Below the pieces are notes generated by a model that saw only the letters and a list, made by a program, of their open reading frames with translations, did not search any database and was not told where the DNA came from. Below are positions 1 to 6,465 of a stretch of DNA of 10,296 bases, in pieces. The number at the start of each line of letters is the position of its first letter. Position 1 is the first letter of the stretch. The stretch comes from Pseudomonadota bacterium (GTDB taxonomy: Bacteria > Myxococcota > UBA9042 > PHBI01): positions 1-10,296 of the forward strand of contig SXIE01000350.1 in NCBI GenBank assembly GCA_005772945.1, written 5' to 3'. The translations under genes and the position numbers were made by a program.

Positions 1-1
1 G

Positions 2-499
2 ACCTACCTCGACGACGTCTTCCTCGGTCGCGCCACGACGCTGCACTCGAACCCGGAGACGATCGAACACACGGTGTTGCAGGCGGATCTCCTCGTCGGC
101 GGCGTGCTCGTGACCGGCGCCCGCGCGCCGAAGCTCGTCTCCGAGGCGCTCGTGCGCCGCATGAAGGCGGGCGCCGTCATCGTCGACGTGTCGGTCGATC
201 AGGGCGGCTGCATCGAGACCTGCCGCGCGACGACCCACGAGAACCCGACCTACCTGGTTGGCGACGTCCTCCACTACTGCGTTGCGAACATGCCAGGCGC
301 GGTCGCGCGCACGAGCACCTACGCGCTCACGAACGCGACCACGAGCTACGCGCTCATGCTCGCCGACCTCGGGGTCCAGAAGGCGATCGCCCAGGATCGC
401 GGGCTCCGCCTGGGCGTCAACACGATGGGCGGGCACTGCACGCACCCGGCAGTGGCCGAGGCGATCGGCCTGTCGTATGTCTCGCCCGACGCAGGCTGA
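2..499 (+). CDS. ald: Alanine dehydrogenase, C-terminal part (cut by window start)
   Basis: This is the C-terminal 165 residues of an NAD-dependent L-alanine dehydrogenase, which interconverts L-alanine and pyruvate plus ammonia in the cytoplasm. The fragment opens in frame at base 2 with TYLDDVF and carries the family landmarks in order: [22 protein letters not shown] (shortened: [14 protein letters not shown]), [10 protein letters not shown], then [16 protein letters not shown] with the conserved Asp of the DQGG segment, [24 protein letters not shown] and the [11 protein letters not shown] helix. The family is about 370 residues long, so slightly more than half is missing; the catalytic Lys and His lie upstream of the window. 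The C-terminus ends soon after GLSYVSP, a normal end for the family. It is separated from the next gene by 214 bases that hold a promoter, so it is probably not co-transcribed with the sigma factor gene. Identification is from remembered family motifs and is firm. Confidence 0.95.
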   Translation, partial: TYLDDVFLGRATTLHSNPETIEHTVLQADLLVGGVLVTGARAPKLVSEALVRRMKAGAVIVDVSVDQGGCIETCRATTHENPTYLVGDVLHYCVANMPGAVARTSTYALTNATTSYALMLADLGVQKAIAQDRGLRLGVNTMGGHCTHPAVAEAIGLSYVSPDAG

Positions 500-507
500 C
501 CGCGCGT

Positions 508-568
508 CCTGACGTCCGCCTTACACGGTGTCGCGCAACGGTGAGGCCCGTGTAAAACGTCTGTCAGG
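508..568. repeat. Nested (bipartite) inverted repeat centred on base 538
   Basis: An inner perfect 8-bp pair, TTACACGG at 521-528 and CCGTGTAA at 548-555, sits inside an outer perfect 6-bp pair, CCTGAC at 508-513 and GTCAGG at 563-568. Both pairs share the same centre, and the 7-base segments between them allow two more pairs (517-518 with 558-559). The central 19 bases also contain half of a direct repeat, ACGGTG at 525-530 and 538-543. It begins 9 bases after the ald stop. No T-run follows directly on either strand, so a canonical intrinsic terminator is not supported. A T-rich stretch starts about 18 bases further on. It could be a regulator binding site or a transcript-end hairpin. Confidence 0.5.
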
Positions 569-639
569 CAGCCCCGCGATCGCTCGTTTTATCTTTTGAT
601 ATCAATCGGTTGTGTCTTGTTTGTCCCTATTCCCAGGGC

Positions 640-666
640 GGAAACTTATCGCCCCCATGCGCCGTC
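640..666 (+). promoter_or_regulatory. Candidate ECF-sigma promoter, probably autoregulatory
   Basis: GGAAAC at 640-645 (followed by TT) matches the GGAAC-type -35 element of ECF sigma factors. CGTC at 663-666 matches the common ECF -10 element, with a 17-base spacer. The predicted start of transcription, near 672-675, would leave a leader of about 40 bases before the ATG at 714. ECF genes commonly activate their own promoter, so this sits where an autoregulatory promoter is expected. No other intergenic gap in the window shows a comparable pair of elements on reading. Short motifs of this kind can occur by chance. Confidence 0.5.
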
Positions 667-700
667 TTGAGTGCATGACGGCGTGCGGTACGCCGGCGAC

Positions 701-709
701 GAGGGAGGG
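701..709 (+). promoter_or_regulatory. Ribosome binding site for the long form of the sigma factor
   Basis: GAGGGAGGG lies a few bases ahead of the ATG at 714 and supports that start over the GTG at 612, which has no such site in front of it. The site is part of a 13-base sequence (GACGAGGGAGGGA, 698-710) repeated exactly at 822-834. Confidence 0.65.
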
Positions 710-713
710 ACCA

Positions 714-1490
714 ATGCTCGATCAGGAACTGCTCGATACCGGGAATATGGGCTCGACAGCTGGGGTTCCTGCCGCCCAGCCGTCGCCGCGTGCCGGCGCC
801 GGCGACCTGGACGATGGCGGTGACGAGGGAGGGAACGACGTGGGTTTCGGCCGGAAGAAGGACGAAGAGACCAGGCGGGCTTTCGAGCGCGAGGCGCTCC
901 CTCATAGCCATGTGCTGTATTCGGCCGCGCTCTACATGACGCGCGAGCCGGCGGGCGCCGAGGACCTCGTCCAAGAGACCATGCTGAAGGCGTTTCGCTT
1001 TTGGCACCGCTACGAGCAGGGCACGAACTGCAAGGCGTGGCTCTTTCGTATCCTGACCAACACGTTCATCAACCGGAACCGCAAGAAACAACACCTCCAC
1101 GAGTCCATCGACGCGAGCGAGCGCGAGGTCTCGAGTGGAATGCTCGCCGAGACGGTCGGGTTCTACGAGACGCCCGAGATGGACTATCTCGGCAAGCTCT
1201 TTCCCGAGCACGTGAAGCAGGCCGTCGAGAGCTTGCCCGAGAACTTCCGAATCCCGGTCATTCTCGCGGACCTGCACGACTTCTCTTATAAGGAGATCGC
1301 CGACATCATGGAGTGCCCCGTTGGCACGGTGATGTCGCGCCTGTTTCGGGGTCGGAAGCGACTTCAGGAGATGCTGTTCGAGTATGCGTTGGAGCTCGGA
1401 GTCATCAAGCGCGATGATGCCGTGGACAGCCAGGGAGCCGTCTCGCTCAACGTCTATCGCGAGCGCCGCAAGGCCGCGGGCATGGACTGA
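714..1490 (+). CDS. ECF-type RNA polymerase sigma factor, SigR/SigH-like
   Basis: This is a group 4 (ECF) sigma-70 factor of 258 residues that would direct RNA polymerase to stress promoters. Region sigma-2 spans about residues 55-125 and includes [12 protein letters not shown] (83-94) and the [19 protein letters not shown] segment (108-126), which strongly resembles actinobacterial SigR/SigH. Region sigma-4 spans about 163-226 with the helix-turn-helix [20 protein letters not shown] (192-211). A low-complexity acidic N-terminus (1-42) and a C-terminal tail after residue 226 flank the two domains. The ATG at 714 is preceded by GAGGGAGGG. A second, equally strong site precedes the GTG at 840 (residue 43), which would give a 216-residue protein starting MGFGRKK, closer to the usual ECF length. 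Either or both starts may be used. The next gene, 93 bases downstream, is its likely anti-sigma factor. The subgroup assignment is from motif resemblance only. Confidence 0.92.
   Translation: MLDQELLDTGNMGSTAGVPAAQPSPRAGAGDLDDGGDEGGNDVGFGRKKDEETRRAFEREALPHSHVLYSAALYMTREPAGAEDLVQETMLKAFRFWHRYEQGTNCKAWLFRILTNTFINRNRKKQHLHESIDASEREVSSGMLAETVGFYETPEMDYLGKLFPEHVKQAVESLPENFRIPVILADLHDFSYKEIADIMECPVGTVMSRLFRGRKRLQEMLFEYALELGVIKRDDAVDSQGAVSLNVYRERRKAAGMD
825..833 (+). promoter_or_regulatory. Second ribosome binding site, ahead of an internal GTG start
   Basis: GAGGGAGGG sits 6 bases before the GTG at 840-842, in frame with the sigma gene at codon 43. It is an exact copy of the site at 701-709 and supports an alternative 216-residue sigma factor without the acidic N-terminal extension. 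Confidence 0.5.
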
Positions 1491-1500
1491 ACGCAGTGCG

Positions 1501-1522
1501 AGGACCGCGGGTTCGCGGTCTT
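1501..1522 (+). other. Stem-loop just after the sigma stop codon
   Basis: GACCGCG at 1503-1509 and CGCGGTC at 1514-1520 form a perfect 7-bp stem with a 4-base loop, extended by one G-U and one A-U pair to 1501 and 1522. It begins 11 bases after the sigma stop. No T-run follows, so it is more likely an mRNA stability or attenuation element than a full terminator, if it is functional at all. Confidence 0.45.
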
Positions 1523-1531
1523 CGCGTCGCT

Positions 1532-1566
1532 CTGGCCCAGTTGAAGGTGCGCGCGGTACGGGCCAG
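1532..1566 (+). other. Inverted repeat just ahead of the anti-sigma ribosome site
   Basis: CTGGCCC at 1532-1538 pairs perfectly with GGGCCAG at 1560-1566 across a 21-base loop. The right arm ends 4 bases before the AGGG at 1571 that serves the anti-sigma start, so folding could affect translation of that gene. In DNA this rich in GC a 7-bp repeat may be chance. Confidence 0.35.
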
Positions 1567-1583
1567 GCGCAGGGCGGATGCCG

Positions 1584-2369
1584 ATGAACTGCGACGACAT
1601 TCAGAAGGGGATCTACGTCTACCTCGATGGCGAGTTCGCCGAGCCGGAGCGACTCGACTTCGAGGGGCACGTCAGGGGTTGCGCGATCTGCCGACGCAAG
1701 GTCGAGCGCGAGCGCGTGTTCCTGGCGAACGTCAAGGAGCGGTTGCCCGCCGTGTCTGCGCCGCCGGGCCTCGAGGCGCGGATCCGCAAGGCGCTCGCGG
1801 ACGAGCCGATACCGGTCGCGAGCGAACGCGACGCTGAAAGTCGGCGGCGCGCGGTCCCGCCATGGATTTGGCTCGCGGCCGCGGCGGTGCTGATTGGGAC
1901 GCCGCTGGCGTTGGTCGCGCGCGGCGGTGGCGGGCCTGGCAACGACGCGGCGCCGGAGCGCGTCGCGCGCGAAGCCGTGGAAACGCATCAGGAAGACTTG
2001 CCCATGGAAGTGCGCGGGTCGCACGGACATATTCGGCAATTCCTCGAAGCGAACGTGCCGTTCCAGGTCGACTTCTCGCTGGCCGAGGACAGCCGCGTCG
2101 CCTTGGTCGGTGCGCGCCTCACGCGGGTCGACGGGCGCGACGCGGTGCTCCTCAATTACGAGCTGGACGGCGATCGGCTGACCGTCGTGCAGGTGGCGGA
2201 TCCCGGCACCGTGGTCGGCGCGAGCGACGAGGCGCCGCAGTTCACGAGCCAGCACGGTTTCGACGTCGCGACGTTCCGCAAGCGCGGGGTCGTGTCGTCG
2301 ATCGTCGGCGCGGGCGGGCGCGGGGGCGTGCAGCGGGTCGTGCAAGCGGCTTGGAAGCTCGGCCAGTAA
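1584..2369 (+). CDS. Membrane-anchored ZAS zinc anti-sigma factor
   Basis: This is a putative anti-sigma factor of 261 residues, expected to hold the upstream sigma factor at the inner membrane. The N-terminal ZAS domain has Cys3, His29, Cys33 and Cys36 (HVRGCAIC), with the same spacing as Cys11, His37, Cys41 and Cys44 of the redox-sensing anti-sigma factor RsrA. A basic stretch (SRRRA) precedes one membrane helix at about 93-112 (PWIWLAAAAVLIGTPLALVA), after which about 150 residues should lie outside the cytoplasm. That domain (about 138-261) resembles the extracytoplasmic part of other putative myxobacterial anti-sigma proteins, with the run LVGARLTRVDGRDAVLLNYE. I prefer the ATG at 1584 because AGGG at 1571-1574 lies 9 bases before it. 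The ATG at 1578, two codons earlier, is nearly touching that site. The signal sensed is not evident; RsrA itself has no membrane helix. Confidence 0.85.
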   Translation: MNCDDIQKGIYVYLDGEFAEPERLDFEGHVRGCAICRRKVERERVFLANVKERLPAVSAPPGLEARIRKALADEPIPVASERDAESRRRAVPPWIWLAAAAVLIGTPLALVARGGGGPGNDAAPERVAREAVETHQEDLPMEVRGSHGHIRQFLEANVPFQVDFSLAEDSRVALVGARLTRVDGRDAVLLNYELDGDRLTVVQVADPGTVVGASDEAPQFTSQHGFDVATFRKRGVVSSIVGAGGRGGVQRVVQAAWKLGQ

Positions 2370-2390
2370 CGGCGCTTCGGACGGCTAGGC

Positions 2391-2409
2391 ACGGGGCTGC
2401 GAGCCCTGT
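2391..2409 (+). other. Stem-loop between the anti-sigma and peptidase genes
   Basis: ACGGGGCT at 2391-2398 pairs with AGCCCTGT at 2402-2409, with one G-U pair and a 3-base loop. It lies in the 51-base gap and ends directly against the weak ribosome site AGGGT (2410-2414) of the next gene. It lacks a T-run. It could limit read-through or hinder ribosome access, or be a chance GC-rich fold. Confidence 0.35.
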
Positions 2410-2420
2410 AGGGTCGCGGC

Positions 2421-5390
2421 ATGGGTGTCCGCTGGCGCAGCCTGGCCGCGTTGCTGTCTCTGCTCGTGGCGAGCGGCAGTCGCGACGCGCACGCCGGGTC
2501 CGATCCCGCGCGCCGCTGGTTCACGCTCGCGACCGCGCATTTTGCGGTTCACACCTATGACGGCGGCGAGCGCTTCGCTCGCGAGGTCGGGGCGTATGCG
2601 GAGGAGGCCCGTGCCGTCGTCGGCGAGCTGCTCGGATGGTACCCGCCCGAGCGCACGCACATCGTCGTCGTCGACGAGAACGACGACGCGAACGGGTTCG
2701 CGGGCACGTTGCCGGCGCCTCTCATCACGTTGTTCGACGCGGCCCCGCCGCCCGATACGGAGCTCGGGGACTACGCCAACTGGCTGCGACTTCTCGTTTT
2801 CCACGAGTACGCGCACATCGCGCATCTCGACCAGGCGTACGGGATCCCGGCGTGGGTGAACCGCGTGTTCGGGCGGGCGTGGAAGCCGAACAATGCCCTG
2901 CCGCGCTGGGTGACCGAAGGGATCGCGGTGTGGGTCGAGAGCACGCGGGCTGGCGGCGGGCGGGTCGGGTCGTCGCTCATGGAGATGTACCTGCGCGCTA
3001 CCATGCTCGAAGGGACGCCGCCGCGCCTCGATGAGCTGACGGGCGACCGCCTCGAGCCTCCGCACGGGACCGCCTGGTACCTCTATGGCGGCTACCTCTT
3101 CGCGACCCTCGCGCGCGTCGCGGGCGACCAGTCGCTGAAGGCGTTCGCGCGGGTGTATGCGACGCGGCCGCTGCCGTATGCGCTCAATGCGCTCGCACGC
3201 CAGACGACCGGCAAGACGTTCTTCGACTGGTATGGGTTGGTTCTCGAGGAGGCCAAGGCGCGTGCGCTCGGGGTCGCGGACCGGGTTCGGGCGGAGGGGC
3301 TGCGCGAGGGGATTCCGATCACGCCGCTCGTGGAATCGCTGGATGCGGTGCGCGCGACGCCCGACGGGCGCCAGATCGTATGGGTACAAAGTAATGGCCA
3401 CGGGCCCACGCAGATCGCGGTTGCGCGGGCGCCGGTCGCGGAAGAGTTGCAGGCGGGCGCAAGGGTTCGCGCGTTCGAGCCGACCGATCCGCCCGTTCCG
3501 ATCGTCGACTGCAAGGGGGGCTGCTCGGGTTTGGCCGTGTCGCGCGATGGACTGCGCCTCGTCTATTCGACCGGGCGCTATCAACGCGCCGTCAACTTCT
3601 ATGGGACTCTGGCCGAGGTTCGCCTCGCGCCCGGGCGCGACCGGCGCGAGCCGCGTTTCGTGCCCGGAAGCTGGCGCGCGCGCGATGCGACTGCGGCCGC
3701 GGACGACGGCGTCTATTGGTGTACGCGCGGGGCGTGGGGTGAGAGTTGGCTCGACGCCGTGGACGCCGCCAGCGGCGCGCTGCGCCGACACATCGCGTTG
3801 CCCCCGGACTTGGCAGGCGCGGGGGCGTGGCCTCGCTTCGATCGCCCGGTGGCCAGCGCGGACGGGCGCGCGCTCTTCGTGTCGCTGCACGTGCGCGGCA
3901 ATCGCGACCTGTGGCGGGTGGATCTCACGACGGCGACGCCGCGATTCGAGCGGCTGACGCTCGGTGCGGCGCAGGAGATCGACCCGATCCTCTCGCCCGA
4001 TCAGCGTTGGCTCGTGTACGCGTCGGATGCCGACGGGGTGTACAACGTCTACGCGCGCGAGCTCGCGACCGGCGCGACCCACAAGGTGACGAACGTGCTG
4101 ACCGGCGCGTTCGAGCCGGCGATCGTGTCGGACGGGCGCGTGCTCGTCTACCTGCGCTGGACGGCCGGCGGCTACCGCCTGCATGCCCTGCCGTTCGAGC
4201 CGGCGACGGCCCCCGAGGTCTCGGTGACCGACGGGCGGCCCCTGCGTGCGGTCGAGCGGCCCGTCGTGGTCGCGGCCACGCGGCATCCGTACCAGCCGCT
4301 GCCGACGCTCATCCCGCGCACGTGGGTCCCGACGCTGCAGATCGACTCGACGGGGTTGTCGCTGGTCGGGCTGAGCTTTGCGACGTTCGACGCGACGGGC
4401 CGGTTCGGGGTCGCCGTGGGCGTCGACGTGACCCCTGAGACCGGCCACTGGTCGGCTTGGGGTGAACTTGCTTTGCACACCAACTTTCCCGATCTGACGT
4501 TCGATGTCGGGCGCTACACGTGGCTGCGCAACTCCTACGTCGGTGACGTGTCCGAGCCCTACCGCGAGGAGATAGTCTACGGCGCGGTGACGTTGGGCCT
4601 GCCGCGCCCGGACGTGTTCGCGTCGCTGCAGTGGGGGCTCGGGTACCACGTGGAGCTCGCGCGCGGATACGCGGTCGGGCGTATGGAACATACGCCGGAG
4701 GAGACGACCGCGTTCGTGCCGCGCGAGGGTGTGGACACGTCGCTCAACGTGTTCGTTGGCGTCGATGACACCGAGGGGTACGCGTACTCCATCTCGCCGA
4801 TGCGCGGGTTCTCGCTGTTTGCGAACGTGGCGCTGCGGCATCCGGCGCTCGGGAGCGTTGGACATGCGTTCGCGCTGACGTTTGCGGGACATGCGTACGT
4901 GCCGATGCCGTGGCTCGACGACCATGTGATCGCGTTGCGGGTCGGGGGCGGCTTTTCAGGGGGGGATCCGGGGGAGCGGACGTGGTTTTCGGTCGGCGGG
5001 GTGCCGCGTCAGGACCTCCTGAGCGATCTTTTGCGCGAGACGTCGGCGGGGTCGGCGTGGCTCCGCGGGTTCGCGCCCGATGCCTTCCAGGGGACCTCGT
5101 TCGGTCTGTGGACGACGGAGTATCGGATGCCGCTCGTGCGCATTCGGCGCGGTCTGGGGACCTTGCCGTTGGCGGTCGGCGACCTCGGGCTGGCGGCGTT
5201 CGCGGATGTCGGCGGGGCGACCGCCTCGAACGACCTCGCGGGGGCGATGCGCGTCGGCGTCGGCGGCGAGCTGCGCCTGCGCATCGACCTGTTCTTCGGG
5301 CTCGTGCAGGACCTGCGGCTGGGGTACGCGCACGGTTTCGGGGTGGGCGGCACCGATCACGTGTACTTTTTGATGGCCGGCGCGCCCTAA
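2421..5390 (+). CDS. Outer-membrane metallopeptidase: gluzincin + TolB-like propeller + beta-barrel fusion
   Basis: This 989-residue exported protein has three parts. A signal peptide (1-25, ending AHA) leads into a peptidase domain at about 30-290. It holds the zinc motif HEYAH (128-132; Glu129 catalytic) and a third zinc ligand candidate Glu166 in WVTEGIAVW, the gluzincin layout of the peptidase MA / M1-like families. Residues about 305-595 carry repeated strand-turn-strand blades, such as ILSPDQRWLVYASDADG (523-539), typical of TolB/WD40-like beta-propellers. After a Pro-rich linker (YQPLPTLIPRTWVP, 624-637), the last 350 residues alternate polar and hydrophobic strands, like Omp85/BamA-type surface-antigen barrels (FSVGGVPR and WLRGFAPDAFQGTSF near the end). 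I infer an outer-membrane protease whose first two domains lie in the periplasm or on the surface; the substrate is unknown. It follows the anti-sigma gene by 51 bases, so it may be co-transcribed with the sigma pair. Catalytic residues look intact. Confidence 0.85.
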   Translation: MGVRWRSLAALLSLLVASGSRDAHAGSDPARRWFTLATAHFAVHTYDGGERFAREVGAYAEEARAVVGELLGWYPPERTHIVVVDENDDANGFAGTLPAPLITLFDAAPPPDTELGDYANWLRLLVFHEYAHIAHLDQAYGIPAWVNRVFGRAWKPNNALPRWVTEGIAVWVESTRAGGGRVGSSLMEMYLRATMLEGTPPRLDELTGDRLEPPHGTAWYLYGGYLFATLARVAGDQSLKAFARVYATRPLPYALNALARQTTGKTFFDWYGLVLEEAKARALGVADRVRAEGLREGIPITPLVESLDAVRATPDGRQIVWVQSNGHGPTQIAVARAPVAEELQAGARVRAFEPTDPPVPIVDCKGGCSGLAVSRDGLRLVYSTGRYQRAVNFYGTLAEVRLAPGRDRREPRFVPGSWRARDATAAADDGVYWCTRGAWGESWLDAVDAASGALRRHIALPPDLAGAGAWPRFDRPVASADGRALFVSLHVRGNRDLWRVDLTTATPRFERLTLGAAQEIDPILSPDQRWLVYASDADGVYNVYARELATGATHKVTNVLTGAFEPAIVSDGRVLVYLRWTAGGYRLHALPFEPATAPEVSVTDGRPLRAVERPVVVAATRHPYQPLPTLIPRTWVPTLQIDSTGLSLVGLSFATFDATGRFGVAVGVDVTPETGHWSAWGELALHTNFPDLTFDVGRYTWLRNSYVGDVSEPYREEIVYGAVTLGLPRPDVFASLQWGLGYHVELARGYAVGRMEHTPEETTAFVPREGVDTSLNVFVGVDDTEGYAYSISPMRGFSLFANVALRHPALGSVGHAFALTFAGHAYVPMPWLDDHVIALRVGGGFSGGDPGERTWFSVGGVPRQDLLSDLLRETSAGSAWLRGFAPDAFQGTSFGLWTTEYRMPLVRIRRGLGTLPLAVGDLGLAAFADVGGATASNDLAGAMRVGVGGELRLRIDLFFGLVQDLRLGYAHGFGVGGTDHVYFLMAGAP

Positions 5391-5418
5391 CGCCGCGAGT
5401 TAGCTAGCCCTCGTGGCG
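5391..5418 (+). terminator. Possible terminator hairpin after the peptidase gene
   Basis: CGCCGCGAG at 5391-5399 and CTCGTGGCG at 5410-5418 form a 9-bp stem with one G-U pair and a 10-base loop, starting at the first base after the stop codon. There is no run of T after the stem, so efficiency as an intrinsic terminator is doubtful. A smaller GCTT/AAGC hairpin follows at 5421-5432. The position between two gene groups favours a transcript-end role. Confidence 0.4.
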
Positions 5419-5436
5419 GAGCTTTGCTAAGCAGAA

Positions 5437-5489
5437 CGCCGACGAGACATGAGGCGCGTCGGCGCCGAGCCTTCGCGATGAGCGCGAAG
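5437..5489 (+). other. Two further inverted repeats ahead of the PEGA gene
   Basis: CGCCGAC at 5437-5443 pairs with GTCGGCG at 5458-5464, and CTTCGCG at 5471-5477 pairs with CGCGAAG at 5483-5489. All stems are perfect 7-bp pairs. They lie in the 133-base gap before the PEGA gene, which also should contain its promoter if it starts a new transcript. I could not recognise -35/-10 boxes. The ribosome site for the next gene is GAGG at 5515-5518. Confidence 0.35.
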
Positions 5490-5523
5490 CGCTTGCCCCG
5501 GAGCTTCGTTTCGCGAGGTCGCG

Positions 5524-6465
5524 ATGGCGAGATTGGCGTTGCGTTCGATTTTGTTGGGGCTGCTCGTGCCCGCTGTGGCTGTCATGGCGGGCGCGGGAAG
5601 GGCTGCGCGCGCCGACGAGACGGTGTTGCCGCTGCACATCGAGGCGCCCAAGCTCGCGGCGAAGGACCGCGACGCGCTGTACGCGGCGCTGCGGGACAAG
5701 CTCGCGCTGTATCCGGGCGTCAAGCTCGCGACGCCGCCCGAGGGGGACCTGACCGATCTCATGCTCGAGCTCGAGTGCGTGGACATCGACGCGACGTGTT
5801 TGGGACGCATCGGGGCCAAGCTCGGGGCCGACAAGGTCGTGTACGTCGAGGCCGACGCGAAGGTCGTCCACGTTCGGGTCGTCGCGGTCGACGCGGCGGG
5901 CAAGGGCGGCAAGATGCTGCGCGACAAGGACGCGAAGGTCGGCGAGGACGCGGCGGCGGCGCTGGGGGCCGAGATCGAGGCGGTGTGGGGCAAGCCGCCG
6001 GTGCCCGTCAAGGTCACGCCCGTCACGATCGGAAAGCTGACGATCAGGGCGACCCCGGGGGATGCCGCGATCTTCGTCGGTGAGGAGGCGGTCGGCGCCG
6101 GGGACGTGACGATCGAGCGCGAGGCGGGCGAGTACACGGTTCACATTGTCGCCAAGGGCTACGAAGACCAGATCTTCAAGGTGACGGTGCCGGCCGGCGG
6201 CGAGGTCACCAAAGAGATCGCGCTGAAGGTCGTGGCGGTCACGCCGCCCGACCCCGACAAGGACCCGAAGAAGGTGAAGCCCAGCGGGGGAATGAGCTGG
6301 GTGTGGTGGACGGTCATCGGCGTGGTTGCGGTCGGTGGCGCGGTCGCCATCGGGGTCCTGGCGTCGCAGTCGGACGGGGCGTCGAGCCCGCGCGGACCGG
6401 CGCTGATCGGGCTCGATCCGGGCGGTGCCTGGCGCGACCCAGCCACGCTGGGAGGCCGGCCATGA
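5524..6465 (+). CDS. PEGA-domain protein with signal peptide and C-terminal membrane helix
   Basis: This 313-residue envelope protein begins with a signal peptide (1-30, ending ARA before DET). Residues about 33-155 form an alpha/beta region with two cysteines (Cys85, Cys92) that resembles the N-terminal parts of other myxobacterial PEGA proteins. A PEGA domain follows at about 170-236 (GKLTIRATPGDAAIFVGEEAV, the usual strand-turn-strand with a P-G turn; here quoted only as GKLTIRATPGDAAIFV). Next come a Pro/Lys-rich linker (238-254), a membrane helix at about 258-280 (SWVWWTVIGVVAVGGAVAIG) and a short tail with GLDPGGAWRDP. PEGA domains are thought to bind surface or cell-wall structures; the exact role here is unknown. 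The ATG at 5524 has GAGG 5 bases upstream. Its stop overlaps the start of the next gene (ATGA), so the two are probably translationally coupled. Confidence 0.8.
   Translation: MARLALRSILLGLLVPAVAVMAGAGRAARADETVLPLHIEAPKLAAKDRDALYAALRDKLALYPGVKLATPPEGDLTDLMLELECVDIDATCLGRIGAKLGADKVVYVEADAKVVHVRVVAVDAAGKGGKMLRDKDAKVGEDAAAALGAEIEAVWGKPPVPVKVTPVTIGKLTIRATPGDAAIFVGEEAVGAGDVTIEREAGEYTVHIVAKGYEDQIFKVTVPAGGEVTKEIALKVVAVTPPDPDKDPKKVKPSGGMSWVWWTVIGVVAVGGAVAIGVLASQSDGASSPRGPALIGLDPGGAWRDPATLGGRP

Noticed and set aside
576..597. GCGATCGC palindrome followed by a T-rich stretch as an intrinsic terminator of ald
   Set aside because: The 8-base palindrome leaves no room for a loop, and the T-rich stretch is interrupted; the stem would be too short to act.
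596..625. Housekeeping sigma-70 promoter from TTGATA at 596-601
   Set aside because: No acceptable -10 box lies 16-18 bases downstream. The AT-rich patch may still matter for promoter opening, but the boxes do not support a call.
612..713. Upstream GTG at 612 as the start of the sigma factor
   Set aside because: It has no ribosome site, would overlap the candidate ECF promoter at 640-666, and adds 34 residues with no similarity to sigma factors.
627..2345. Long minus-strand open frame opposite the sigma and anti-sigma genes
   Set aside because: It lies entirely opposite two well-supported genes, is Arg/His/Pro-rich with no recognisable domain, and is the usual by-product of high GC at third codon positions.
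2385..4925. 846-codon minus-strand open frame opposite the peptidase gene
   Set aside because: Its translation is a low-complexity Arg/Pro/His-rich string without motifs, whereas the plus strand shows a signal peptide, HEYAH and a barrel in order.
6303..6461. In-frame extension of the Kelch-like lipoprotein upstream to 6303
   Set aside because: It would overlap the PEGA gene by more than 150 bases and bury the signal peptide; the ATG at 6462 gives a clean lipobox and has GGAGG ahead of it.
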